Source: Telmatactis stephensoni (lineage: Eukaryota > Cnidaria > Anthozoa > Actiniaria > Isophelliidae). From it: DNA of 64,000 bases. The position numbers were made by a program, and so were the translations under genes. The DNA lies in contig JALIZF010001477.1 in assembly GCA_029948255.1 (NCBI GenBank), forward strand, positions 124,001-188,000, given 5' to 3'. Below the pieces are notes generated by a model that ran no database searches, was not told where the DNA came from, and was given only the letters and a program-made list of their open reading frames with translations. This document shows positions 40,902 through 51,227 of the stretch, one piece after another (position 1 is the stretch's first letter; each line of letters opens with the position of its first letter).

Positions 40902-43900
40902 GTAAGTACACCCCGCTAACGCGAACTCCCAGGGGAAGCTAAGAAAATGTGCGAGATAGAGAGGGGATCGATATATAGTGACTGAAATTAAATGACTTGC
41001 TGGAATTTGGCTGGTTTTTGAGTTAGTAAGTGTAAGTTGAGTCAATTCCAAGTTAGTAAATTTTTCGAGTAAACAGGGTTCGCGATATTGGGGTTCTAGT
41101 GTTTTGAAATGATGATGTTTGGAAAATCAAGAAGAAACATTCCATATAACAATTGCTCGTTGGTGATTTGTATGAGAAATCAATATGTAAGTGGAGTGAT
41201 TATTTACAAAATACTTAATGTAGAGGTAGTGTGTGAGAGAGTACAGTGTCCCCAAATTAGTGCGCAAGCGCTAGAAGACTTGGACACCTAACTAAAAACA
41301 GCTATTTAACTCACTTTAATATAGTTTCTTTTCGTCGAATAAAGACTGATTTCGATTTTTCTTTTTTCCTTTATTTACCAAAATTGAACTAAAATTTTCC
41401 CAAAGAGTTGGAAATACAAAATTGTAAGCGCAAGAGCTCCAACATTTTATGCGGTAAAAGTGGTATTTCATGTACATGCCTTGCCATTAATATATAGCTA
41501 TTAGACCGCTATCCCGCGCGGAGATATGAATCGCCTATCGACCACTTTGTCCAATAAGGTCTTTACTGCATGGTACCGGTATTGCTTGGGTATTTAATTA
41601 ATGAAAATAAAGCAATTCTTGTTACCCCAAATTTCCTTTTGGTCGTGCAATCACCAATCGCCGATTGCCATTCGCCATTCTCTCCGTCAACCTTTTTTGA
41701 AATAGCTATATCTATGATATGTCTTTATACGAGTAAACTAACAATTATGACTGTGATATAATGTCAAACCACCTTTTATCAACTGCTAGGCCACCACAGG
41801 CGAATCAATGGCGAACCTGAATATTTGTGAGCAGTGTCGAGGTACGTTTATTGGTTAAAAAATAGCATCTGTATGAGCTCGTTCGTTGAGGCAACCTTAG
41901 TTTGGCTGTCAATTAACCAACAGAGGGTAACACTTACGAACCTTTGAAATAGTATATTTCACTGTATATATAGTATTAAAAACGGATCCATTATGGTTAT
42001 AACAGCAGGACAAGTCTTGCTGAAACACAAACGCTGGAATGACGTCCCCATCAGGTTTTCAACATGGTTTTGGAGAAATTTTAAAATTCAACTCAAATTA
42101 AGTTGTTTCCAGATTGTTTTTATTGACTAAAGTTCTCTTCTCAGGTCCTCCCGGTAAACGAGGAATAAGAGGACAACGAGGAAGAAAAGGTTTGCCTGTT
42201 TTCTTGCCTCTTCAGATCATTTTTGGAGTTTTAATTGCTTCATGAAAGTTTTTTAGATTATTTGATTCCACTCATTGTCATTTCTGTTTAAATTTCAGGA
42301 AAACGAGGAGCAAGAGGTGACGTGACTTTAAAGAACTAAACGTGAATTCAATCTGTTTACCGCGGCAATGATGATATTGCTAGCAGCAGAGCTAATGAAA
42401 ATACACTAGGGTCCCGCTATCTCGAACCGTGTTAACTTGGGAATCCCGTTATGTCGACTGAACACAAACCAATTCCCCTTCAACTATTTTTTCAGTATTT
42501 AGAATACTTTATAGGAGCAAGGATAGCGCAGTTCGTTAGTGGGCGGCCTTCGAGTTCGATTTCCAGTGACATCACATACTTGTTACGACTTTTTTCGACC
42601 CGCTCAAGCTTGTTAGACAATTGTAATTATTACGAGCTACCGACGTAAAATAAGGACTCTTTACCTTAACCTTTTACTGTTGGATATCCATTTGAGCCCC
42701 CCCTCCAATTTGAACATGTTTAACATGATTCACGATATTGCTATCTGATCTTTGGAAGCTCGATCAAAAAGAATTGATACTATGAAATCTTCACAAATTC
42801 CTTACTTATGCGGTTACTTATTGGCAGGTCTTCCTGGTCAAAAAGGCAGCATGGGTAAACATGGACCCCCTGGTCCTCGTGGTGAGAAGGGATTTAGTGG
42901 TAATGTTACAGTCATTGGTATCAAAGGTGACATGGGACCAAAAGGGAACAAGGGTGACAAGGGTAACCAAGGAATGAAAGGACGGCAAGGAACGAAAGGA
43001 TCTAAAAGAGATTTCGGAGGTAAGTTGCAATTACAGTACTAGTAATAGATACACCTATTTCAATAAACGTTGTCGGTATCAAGCCTACGCGACTCACCCG
43101 AAAGGGAGTATGGGAAGAAATTACTAAAGTTATAAACCCACAAAAATCCCACACGATTACTCAAATTTAGCTTGCTCTGACCTTATACACTAAAGATCTT
43201 CACTTACTGATGCTAAAGTCAATACCAAAGGGAAAAAAAGGGAAGTTTTGCTACTACCCATACTAGCCCCTTTTCGGTCTAGTCCCGTGGGCTTGAGAGC
43301 TCTCGTACGACAACCTTTTTTTGAAATAGGTCAGATATCATTGAGTAATTGAGACGTAATGTCATTAAGACGTAATACCTTATATAACGCTAAAGGTCCT
43401 AAAGGAGATCGTGGAGAGCGTGGTGAAAAGGGTGACGTTGGTCCAAGAGGTTGCGCAGGAGACAGCTTTGGTATGTTAAGTACATTCCGTGCTGTTAATA
43501 TAGATATTCAAAAAAGGTTGACGGGGCGAACGGCGAATGGCAATCGGCGATTGGTGATTGTACGACCGAAAGGAACTGTGGTCACGCAGTTAGACCGCTA
43601 TCCGGCGCGGAGATATGAATTGTCTATTGACGATAAGGTCTTTACCGTATGGTACCGGCATTGCCTGGGTATTTAATTAATGAAAATGAAGCAATCCTTG
43701 TTACCCCAAATTTCTTTTCGGTCGTGCAATGACCGATCGTCGATTGCCATTTGCCATTCGCCCGTCAATCTTTTTTGAAATAGCTAATAATCAGGAAGGG
43801 TTATTCGTAGTTATTTAGCAAATTGCAAGTTCAAGATCGAAATGTATTGTGGATTTGATTTTTTTGTAATTTTTCACACCTAAAGGACACAGGTGGGATA

Positions 43901-46900
43901 GAAAGTTTTTGAAAACGTCTGCCGAGGCTCCACCTAAAAGAAAACAGTTCTGTTACAGCATTGATTGCACATTTACAATAGCCCATAATGCATTTTGGTT
44001 ATTGTATACAATATGTAATATACAAGAAAACCAAGGAACATCTTTGTGAAGTATGTATATTACATACCAAGTTGTTGGAAACTCCAAATTCACTTATATT
44101 TTCATACTGTAATTTATAGAGGAATTCCTAACCGAATTTTGTTTTTATGGATTCTTTCATCAGCTGCTCCCAAGTTTTATTCAAGTCCTCAAACCCTAGT
44201 TTTTACTGAGAGACAATCAGCTACTTTATTCTGTAACGCAACCGCGAATCCTCACGCACGTATCACAGTGGTACCGTGACAATGTTCTGCTTACTGGAAA
44301 TAATCGTCTATTCTGTAAAACTACAATGTAACTGCTCCTTCAGGTAAGGGATGAATTGATTAAAACTATGACGGGCATCGAAATTCACCATCGCTAAGTG
44401 TTCAAGGTGATTGAAGCTATTTATTTTCGTGATTGATCAATTGGTCAACTTTTTTTTTCGCTAAAGTGCGCGTGAAACCATTTTCGCTTTGTTTGTAATT
44501 CACAAAATGTCTCGATATTCTAACGTGAATGCATTTTGTAAATGAATGATATGATTCTTTATGTCATCTCGTTTCAGTTTTGTACTCCAAAATGCACTGT
44601 AAAAGCAAGAAACATCCCTACACCCAAAGTTCGTTGGTTATCAAAACATTACAAGCCAACGATTCAGGAAATTACTTCTGCGAGGCTCGAAACGTCATGG
44701 GTGTATTTAGATATCGAATGAACCTTCAAGTCCGAGGTACTCCGACTGATTTCGATAATGATTAAAGTATCGTTAAACTGTTATAGTCATGCATTAAAAA
44801 CTTTAAAAGTTAAACGCATTCGGTAGCTTTTAAATCGGTTTATCTTTTAGCTACCTAACTCTACCCTGCTTTTCTGAAGTCAGCGATTGTTTTTTTCTCT
44901 CGCAACCGCAGACCGACAGCAGCGCAGGCTATACTGACCCCTCCCCCCAATGCAATGTTGTTCTGTGGTGACCGAAACATCCAGGGATCAAAGACTAGAC
45001 AACATTGTTAGGGAGGTGGGAGGGAGGAAGGGAGGGAGGGAGGGAGGGAGGGAGCTAAAAGTCTTTTAATACAAGAAAAGAGTAAATCAGCTGAAAAACA
45101 TTCAATTTTAACACAGTTTCAACCTTTTTGAACCTGGCCTATTGCAGGCGCAGTTCGGTTCGAAAGTGGGTCAGTACTAATCCAGGGTTAAAACCAATGA
45201 CTTTCGTTAGATTTAACCCTGGGTTAGCGCTGATCTACTTTCGAACAATTGAGCCCTGCTGTCTATTTTTTTTCTAAGTCTATGTGCAGTTTACTACAAT
45301 CCCATCAAGCATCACGGTCGTCAAGAATGACAACGTAAGACTTAGTTGCCGCGCCTCAGGTGTTCCTCCGCCTTTGATCACGTGGCAAAGAAAAGATGGA
45401 GGACCAATGCCCAGTGTATTTAGGATTGTCTTGGGTGATTTACACATTATTGGAATTACCAAACACGATGAAGGGGTCTATGAATGTGTTGCATCAAACG
45501 TGCTTGGATCAAGAACAACAGAGGCAACCATTACAGTTAACGGTAGTGTTCTGTTTATTACATAGACGACTTTCAAAATTGACGGCCTAGTACATGAGAA
45601 CGAGGCCACAAAGGCCTTGTTAGCAGAAAATAAACGTGGCGACACTTCTATCTCTATCGAAGATCGACGATGTGTTCCTCTTCCATTTTACAGAATATAC
45701 TTAAACTCATTTGATGCCATGATGATTTTGGAGGCCTTTCTGGCCTCATTCTCGTTAACAATGAGCCCGCCATTTTTGAAAGTCGTCTATCGTGCATTCT
45801 ACTTTGAATCGAAATGCATTCTAATGCGGCTAATGTTCGTTTATATTCTTCTTTTTAATTTATATAAAATCCACAGCAAACTTGTATTTGTTAATGGTGT
45901 ACTGACATAAAACTTGCCGTTGCTAGGAAAATTAACTTGAAAATGCTCTAAAACGCCTCTAAATTGTCAAATTACTTTTACATTTTGTATTTTGTCTTCC
46001 TTGAGAGAACGTTCACATTTTATGACGCTTTGGGTGTACGTCATCACATGACATCATAACTACAGCGCAAAAGGCTATAATGTCCTTTAGTAATGCATAT
46101 TGCAGAATTTGAAATAGATCACATAGATATTGAGATCAGGTTGTATAAGGCCAAACATGCGTTTAAATGTAAGTCTCCAAATATAATTATCATTTTTTGA
46201 ATGTCGCAAATGAACGAAAAATGCAAACAATTTCCGTAATTCTTAATTTCATGCCAATCCCATGCTTGGCTTTGAAGAAATGGCTGTAATTGAACTAATT
46301 ATTGAAGAAACACTTCGTTCGGATGAAATCCGCCAAAGACTATATATAGCTTAAAAAACAGAAGTAAAATGTCCCGCACATGCGCAATAAGAACTAAAAT
46401 GGGTCCTCTATGTCAGGTGTGCGTCGCTTACCGAAACATCAAATTGTTCCCTCTATATAAATACGCCCGCACGTGCAACTATCACGAAAGCAAGATCCAT
46501 TTTGCATAATAACCGCTAGATCTATTTTGCATAGCAACCGTTACTCAGCAACGTTAAATGTCCGAACACCTTAATTCTGCATTTTCTTGTCACCTTGTAG
46601 TTTTTCCTGTGATATCGCAGTTCCAAAAGCAAGTGACAACAATTCAACGAGAGCCCAGAATCCTAAATCTTCCGATGCAGAGCCACAGGGATTCCCAAGC
46701 ACCTGTAATTACCTGGCATAAAGGTAACGACTCTCTACCAAGCGGTCGATACGTGTACAAGTCTCAACGTCTTACTATATCTGATGTGAGGTACGAGGAC
46801 AGAGGTGAATACGTATGTACGGCTAAAAATACACTGGGAGCAGTTACAAAGAGAACAAGAGTAATTGTACAAGGTTTGTAACAAAAACCTCTTGATGTAT

Positions 46901-49900
46901 TCCTCTTTCGGAATTACGGTATAGCGTTGAATTATATACAGCTGATTTGAGGGGCAGACTTTCAAACTTTCATCTGTTAAACAAATTAAGAAGGTGAAAA
47001 ACCTTAATCAAGTACAACAGAAATGAGATGTTTACAAACATTTTACTACAACTTCAAGTGAGATGACGTTCCTGAAAAGAGCCCCTTGATTCAGTAAAAT
47101 TAACGCGCGTGTCAACTTACCAATTTCAAAAGGGCTAACTAATACTGACATGGAGATACCCATTCAATTCCAGTGAGCAGAATTGAATCAGCTTTTTTTT
47201 CTTTTTTTTTCCATTTGGATTCTCTAATTATTCATGATAAACTGATAAACTTCTTTTAATGCATAATCCTATCAGTTGACGCAGGAAAAGAAAACAAAAG
47301 AGTTACCCTGGCTACCAGGGACAGCTCGCCTTCCTATAATCAGTTCAATCAAGTCCTAATGGAAAACATAGAGGCAAACGAATAAGGTCTATTAGCAGGT
47401 CTTTATTGACCTGTGCTTCTGTTTATTTTTCATGGTTTTCAGTTGCTCCTAAAATTGTTAAAAGGCCCTAATTCCATGGAATACTGGATATCGAGGATAT
47501 AACACAACACTTGCCTTTGAAGTCTTTGCATTTCCTCCTGCGATCAGTCAAATGGACGAAACTATGAATGGTATACTACTCAAGCAATATCATCAAAATA
47601 AGACGTCCTTGACTTTGACAAACGTCAACCATCAGGATGCTGGTCTTTATCATGCCACAGCTAAAAACCTTCTTGGTAAAGCAAAAGTGGCTACATTTTT
47701 GGCTGTTGTACCTCCAGGTAGAAAAATATGATTTATATCTATTGATCTAAATGACATTTTTAAGTTGATCCACGGGCTGCCTATACCCCTGTTAAACGAT
47801 AGCTCTGTGTAAAAAAAAACAAAGACAGCGGCATTTTTTGAAATATAGTTGGTTACGTCAGTATCTGTATGTCATATCTGTATTAGGAACGTTAACGGCC
47901 CTGCATTTTTCATAATTTCCATCTTCCCATGTGATAAATATATGGGTACTCATCGGAATTTATCACTATTAACAAGAGAAAATGCGTAGCTAAGAGAACA
48001 TATACCCCGTTTGATGCTATTTTTAGAACCTCGTAACCATGACCGTGCAGATGTGAACATGCATGTAAGCGGAGGATCGGGAAACATGGCGGCTAATAAT
48101 GAGTCAAAAATACGAGAAAACCTCCGTGAACTCCTCCTCTTGAAAAGGAAAAAAAGAAAGAGGCAACGCGGAAAAGGAAAAAGAAGAAAAGAGGCAATGC
48201 GAAAGCTCGCGCGCTCTTGACCAACCAAATCTACTCTAAAAATAACATCAAACGCGGAGCATATGATTGTCCAAAAACCTAATACGCGCGATTCCATCTC
48301 TTGCCTTATCTTCTCTTGCTGCAGACCAGTCCTTTTAAAGTTTCTTTGATGTAACTTTATAATTTTAGTTCCGGCTAGCATCGCTTCGTGGTTGTCAGGA
48401 ACAAAGTGGGGAACACAAGGATCACTTTTTATAGAAACCTGTTCCGCTGTTGGAGTTCCGAGTCCTAAAATAGTTTGGAAACATAATGGCACGACACTGT
48501 CATCTACAACTGGTGGACGTTTGATTCTAAATATTTCTAGTATAAGACCAGACCATGCTGGGCGATATACATGTGAAGCATCCAACAGATTTGGAAAAGT
48601 ACATCAATACTTTGATCTGGAAGTTGGTATGAATTGTGTTCCATTTTACTTTAACTTAAAATAACTGTTAGACTTGAACAGTTGTTTGTTGATTTTGAAC
48701 ACGATCCTATAAATAAGTCATGATAACTGAAATCATTTTCTTTTCAAACAGTTACTAGTTTCAGCGCCAAATTTACAAATCTTGGTGCAACAGGTCGTTT
48801 TGGCCCAACGTCTGTCGGCAGCCATTACGATGGTCAAGATCACGAAGGACAGGTTACCGTGTCATCTGGAATACAGACATGGATAGTACAAAACACTGGA
48901 TCGTATAGAATAGAAGCTGTTGGTGCTAGTGGGGGTTATGACACCCAAAGAAATACTCGTACCTTCCGAGGACGAGGTGCTCGTATGATTGGCACATTTA
49001 CACTGGCCAAAGGAGAAGCAATCAAGATACTCGTGGGACAAGAAGGTGGTAGTATTTCTACTCAGAGAGGTTCTGCCAGTGGAGGAGGGGGTACTTTTGT
49101 TGTTAAGAATGACAACACCCCCCTGATTGTTGCTGGAGGAGGAGCTGGTATTGAAAGTGCTACTAGGCATTACTCTAATGCTGACGCTAGTACATCTACA
49201 TCTGGTAACGCTAATGCTGGAGGAACCCACTGGGCGGGAGGACGTGATGGACACGGGGCAACACAGGCTGACTCCGACAATTCAGGTACAAACATGGACT
49301 ATTGCTGGAGAATGAAATGATGTTTTTTCGATGACACTTATGGTGCTAAAAGACGCAAATTCTTTTTAATTGGAGGACCTTGTTCGAAACTTCCCAGGCA
49401 GTAAATCCTTTTTATGTGTTTCTCTGTTCATCTTATATAGAGAACACGCTACATTCTTGGAGTACCAGATGATGAAAGTGAATTCATAGACTTTTTAAAC
49501 GTTTGATCTTGTCTTGACCAACATCGCGATTAACATCAGATAAACACTGAAAACTCTTAGAGCTGTTTTGATTTGAGGAGTAATTAAAAACAACAGAATT
49601 TTCCCTTGGTTCTTCTAACTTTTGGTACGGCACGGATAAAAATTGTACCCATACCAATTATACCGGTGCCGTCCCTAAAATAGGTGGTCCAAGCACCGTC
49701 AATATTTGGTAAGGGTTACCATTTTTATTTGTACTATAAGTCATCAGTGGAGCTAAACAGCAGCTCCAGATGCAATATATCTCATAACAAAATTGTGTAT
49801 GGTATAAAAAGACAATGAAGGGTTGCTTTGCTTTTAATTTTTAAGTTAAAATTGTCAAATTGTCACTTTCCATTTTTTCCTATATAGGTGGTGGTGGAGG

Positions 49901-50231
49901 TGGATTCTACTCAGACGGTCGTAGCGGTACTAACTTTGGCGGGTCTTCTAGCTATTGGAGGAGAAGGTGGAAAAGGCTTTCTCAATGGAGGAACAGGAGG
50001 CAGGTCTTACAGAAACACGGTCCCTGGAGGATTTGGAGGGGGCGGAGGGGCTTATGGTATTGAGGTGGTGGAGGAGGAGGAGGTGGATACTCTGGGGGTG
50101 CTAGTGGAGATAACAATAACTATTCGTCAGGGGGCGGGGGAGGGTCGTTTAACAGTGGAATAAATCGAAGTAATACCTGTTGCTATAACGACCAGGGTCA
50201 TGGATACGTAATAATTACAGCGGGGCAATAG
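40500..50231 (+). CDS. Type II membrane collagen / Ig-like / glycine-rich (ALK-type) protein, possibly decaying
   Basis: Fourteen exons: 40500-40901, 41790-41841, 42145-42189, 42299-42316, 42828-43019, 43396-43470, 44164-44314, 44578-44736, 45279-45542, 46601-46873, 47443-47717, 48369-48626, 48752-49285, 49888-50231. Order of parts: short cytoplasmic end, one membrane anchor (YFHILHFCVSIGLVIVVVH), a Cys-bearing stalk, four collagen exons (Gly-X-Y), five Ig-like units, then a long Gly-rich domain of the kind in ALK/LTK ectodomains. Nearly all junctions are phase 1, typical of shuffled extracellular modules. Membrane collagens of this build (gliomedin, colmedins, ectodysplasin) trimerise at the cell surface. 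Here Ig and Gly-rich units replace their usual heads, suggesting adhesion or matrix binding (inference). Several exons have frameshifts or stops (see exon entries), so the gene may be a pseudogene, a null allele, or locally misassembled. No symbol can be assigned. Confidence 0.8.
41496..41708. mobile_element. MITE family B, internally deleted copy
   Basis: Matches 43501-43786 from TTAGACCGCTATCC rightward, including GGTATTTAATTAATGAAAAT. The left inverted repeat is reduced to TAGCTATT. It lies in the first intron of the collagen-Ig gene. Confidence 0.75.
41790..41841 (+). CDS. Collagen-Ig gene exon 2: Cys-containing linker
   Basis: With acceptor ACTGCTAG the 52-base exon reads ATTGESMANLNICEQCR plus one overhang base, in phase with exons 1 and 3. 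Using the nearer CACCACAG acceptor would bring stops. The paired Cys (ICEQC) just before the triple helix could cross-link a trimer. Confidence 0.65.
42145..42189 (+). CDS. Collagen-Ig gene exon 3: 45-bp collagen exon
   Basis: Five uninterrupted Gly-X-Y triplets, GPPGKRGIRGQRGRK plus the next Gly split over the junction. The exon length of 45 is one of the classic collagen exon sizes. Acceptor TTCTCAG, donor AAG/GTTTGC. Confidence 0.85.
42299..42316 (+). CDS. Collagen-Ig gene exon 4: 18-bp collagen micro-exon
   Basis: GAAAACGAGGAGCAAGAG between acceptor AATTTCAG and donor GTGACG encodes two Gly-X-Y triplets (GKRGAR) with split Gly codons matching exons 3 and 5. Phase and repeat fit exactly. 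It could also be skipped without changing the frame. Confidence 0.65.
42515..42640 (+). mobile_element. tRNA-derived SINE fragment
   Basis: GCAAGGATAGCGCAGTTCGT (A box) and GAGTTCGATTTCCAG (B box), then TCACATACTTGTTACGAC. It is the same family as the copies at 56290-56550 and 56975-57233, with a deletion in the tRNA-like head. Confidence 0.7.
42828..43019 (+). CDS. Collagen-Ig gene exon 5: main collagen exon
   Basis: 192 bases. GLPGQKGSMGKHGPPGPRG and EKGFSG lead to a five-residue break (NVTVI, with a glycosylation site). The helix then resumes as GIKGDMGPKGNKGDKGNQG and MKGRQGTKGSK. Acceptor TTGGCAG, donor GAG/GTAAGT. Confidence 0.92.
43051..43332. mobile_element. MITE family C, copy 1
   Basis: The left end ACACCTATTTCAATAAACGT (continuing TGTCGG) mirrors the right end CGACAACCTTTTTTTGAAAT (continuing AGG). 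A related copy lies at 63589-63878. It sits between collagen exons 5 and 6. Confidence 0.75.
43396..43470 (+). CDS. Collagen-Ig gene exon 6: last collagen exon
   Basis: 75 bases: GPKGDRGERGEKGDVGPRG then CAGDSFG, donor GTATGT. A Cys directly after the helix suggests a second cross-link site. The acceptor (ATAACGCTAAAG) has a weak pyrimidine tract. Confidence 0.85.
43501..43786. mobile_element. MITE family B, full-length copy
   Basis: The left end TAGATATTCAAAAAAGGTTG and right end CAATCTTTTTTGAAATAGCT are inverted repeats of about 60 bp, continuing through GCGAATGGCAATCGGCGATT. It begins 30 bases after collagen exon 6. Confidence 0.8.
44164..44314 (+). CDS. Collagen-Ig gene exon 7: first half of Ig-like unit 1, frameshifted
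   Basis: The exon reads AAPKFYSSPQTLVFTERQSA and TLFCNATANPHARIT, with the B-strand Cys present. An extra G at 44268 then throws the frame off and a TGA follows at once. In the +1 frame the expected WYRDNVLLTGNNRLF continues, so the shift is a single-base insertion. Two donors are possible (GTAAAA at 44315 or the stronger GTAAGG at 44344). Neither gives a fully open frame. Confidence 0.7.
44578..44736 (+). CDS. Collagen-Ig gene exon 8: second half of Ig-like unit 1
   Basis: Open and in phase: SSLVIKTLQANDSGNYFCEA then RNVMGVFRYRMNLQVR, with the F-strand D.G.Y.C motif intact. Acceptor CGTTTCAG, donor GAG/GTACTC. Confidence 0.85.
45009..45054. repeat. (GGGA)n microsatellite
   Basis: About 45 bases of GGGA repeats with two early interruptions, between Ig exons 8 and 9. 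Confidence 0.9.
45150..45256. mobile_element. Short foldback element
   Basis: GTTCGGTTCGAAAGTGGGTC with TAATCCAGGGTTAAA mirrors TTTAACCCTGGGTTAGCGCT with CTACTTTCGAACAATTGAGC. A partial relative (GTTGTTCGAAAGCGAGTTAG) is at 62288-62345. It ends only 22 bases before Ig exon 9. Confidence 0.65.
45279..45542 (+). CDS. Collagen-Ig gene exon 9: intact Ig-like unit 2
   Basis: One complete I-set-like domain of 88 codons: VRLSCRASGVPPPLITWQRK (B Cys, C Trp) and KHDEGVYECVASNVLGS (F Cys). The acceptor CTAAG after a long pyrimidine tract sets the right phase. The nearer GTGCAG would not. Donor ACG/GTAGTG. Confidence 0.93.
45562..45790. mobile_element. MITE with ATAGACGACTTTCAAAA ends
   Basis: The left end ATAGACGACTTTCAAAATTG (continuing ACGG) and right end CCATTTTTGAAAGTCGTCTA (continuing T) are inverted repeats of about 26 bp. 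It starts 19 bases after the Ig exon 9 donor. Confidence 0.75.
46601..46873 (+). CDS. Collagen-Ig gene exon 10: Ig-like unit 3 with a shifted B-strand
   Basis: Open over 91 codons, with VITWHKGNDSLPSGRY and DRGEYVCTAKNTLGAV. The first Cys is missing, read as RILNLPMQSHRDSQAP. One base over, the same DNA reads LPCRATGIPK, the normal Ig sequence. An inserted base near 46675 and a lost base near 46698 cancel out, so the exon stays open but loses its disulfide. Confidence 0.8.
47443..47717 (+). pseudogene. Collagen-Ig gene exon 11: degenerate Ig-like unit 4
   Basis: Starts well (VAPKIVKRP), then hits a stop. Fragments in shifted frames follow: EVFAFPPAIS, VKWTKL, TSLTLTNVNHQDAGLYHATA and KNLLGKAKVATFLAVVPP. 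The F-strand Cys is replaced by Ala (LYHATAKN). The length (275) is one short of a phase-keeping number. Splice sites TTTTCAG and CAG/GTAGAA are still present. Confidence 0.75.
48369..48626 (+). CDS. Collagen-Ig gene exon 12: intact Ig-like unit 5
   Basis: 86 codons, open, both Cys and the Trp present: SLFIETCSAVGVPSPKIVWK and RPDHAGRYTCEASNRFG. Acceptor ATTTTAG, donor TTG/GTATGA. The long antisense frame over this exon is a shadow. Confidence 0.92.
48752..49285 (+). CDS. Collagen-Ig gene exon 13: first part of the glycine-rich domain
   Basis: 178 codons, open. FSAKFTNLGATGRFGPTSVG leads to WIVQNTGSYRIEAVGASGG, RGRGARMIGTFTLAKGEAIK and ILVGQEGG. SGGGGTFVVKNDNTPLIVAG and GGAG follow. This follows the glycine-rich domain pattern of ALK/LTK receptor ectodomains (beta strands ending in poly-Gly helices). 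Donor CAG/GTACAA. Confidence 0.9.
49888..50231 (+). CDS. Collagen-Ig gene exon 14: end of the glycine-rich domain, frame-broken
   Basis: Acceptor TATATAG. It reads GGGGFYSDGRSGTNFGG in phase. From about 49945 to 50060 the glycine-rich pattern sits in the next frame (AIGGEGGKGFLNGGTGGRS, VPGGFGGGGGAYG). It then returns to the first frame as GYSGGASGDNNNYSSGGGG and CCYNDQGHGYVIITAGQ before TAG at 50229. Read literally, the phase frame stops at TGA 50061. A +1 and a -1 indel explain it. Confidence 0.75.
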
Positions 50232-50546
50232 AACAGATTTTGTATGATTTGGTGTTAAACTAGTCTTATTTGAAGCTGTTCTTCCTTTGGACGAGGAAAA
50301 AAATTGTGGAGGGAATTTTAAAGGTCTACCGATTCGGTAATGCACGATTGATGTTTTTCTGAAGTATATAATTTTGTATCGGCTTAACACAGATAGGAAA
50401 AAGCGTTTCATAGCTAGCTCATTCACATTGGTACACCCAGTACGACACCAGTGTAGCAAGCCATATGAGATCATGGCTTAGGAAATCCTTTGACATGAAA
50501 ATAATCACACGTAAGGTTACCATAGCAACACCACGCCATCAGCGCC

Positions 50547-50552
50547 AATAAA
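50547..50552 (+). terminator. Probable polyadenylation signal of the collagen-Ig gene
   Basis: AATAAA, 316 bases after the stop codon at 50231, in an otherwise non-coding stretch. Confidence 0.45.
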
Positions 50553-50858
50553 TGTCACATTTCACATAAAATTAGATAAAAACACCCGTCTTTCATGGTC
50601 AATTGTTTTCGACTTTTTAATATGAAAATTCTATACTCCATCTTTCATCCGACAAGGAACAAAATCCAAATTTATTCCGCATACCCATGTCAATTGCTGT
50701 AGCTTTCATATTACCAAAAAGGTAAAATTATGAATGTTTTTTATCGTGTAGTTTAGAGTTTCTGTTCAAAAAGATCGTCCATGCGTCATCAAAATCAAAA
50801 AATAATAAAACCTCTTCAAATTGCAGCAATGCGCATACTCATGATCTTGCGCATTAGG

Positions 50859-51001
50859 GCAGATTTTATATGAGTGTGAAACCGGACCGCGCCGTGACCG
50901 TGTCAGTGCCGTGATCTCTATAAAACATTCAAAATTCCTACCGTAACCGTGCGTACGTGACCGTGCTGTGTCGTTTTCACAGTCATACGAAATCTACACT
51001 A
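50859..51001 (-). mobile_element. ACGGCACGG-family MITE, reverse copy
   Basis: Starts ATTTTATATGAGTGTGAAAC and ends CGTTTTCACAGTCATACGAA. Inside are GCCGTGACCGTGTCAGTGCC and CATTCAAAATTCCTACCGTA, the complement of the forward copies. It lies 600 bases after the collagen-Ig stop. Confidence 0.7.
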
Positions 51002-51227
51002 TATGGATTAAAACGAGAATTTTGCCATGTTGATCGGGTACAGAATACATTTTCTGAGCTTTAAATTTAGCGAATATGACAAACTAAGAGATGTTTTATG
51101 TACTTGAAAGAAATTTCCTACCCCAGTGAATGCCGGAATGTTTCATAAAGGGTATGTGTGCACTAATTCGGATGAATTTAAAAACGAATTTTTCAAAAAT
51201 AGAGACTGTGGAGACCTTTCGATCACA

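Noticed and set aside
47950..48585. 211-codon antisense frame
   Set aside because: Opposite strand of an intact Ig exon and its intron; a shadow.
48862..49254. 130-codon antisense Ser-rich frame
   Set aside because: Complement of the glycine-rich domain exon, whose Gly/Thr codons produce Ser and Pro on the other strand.
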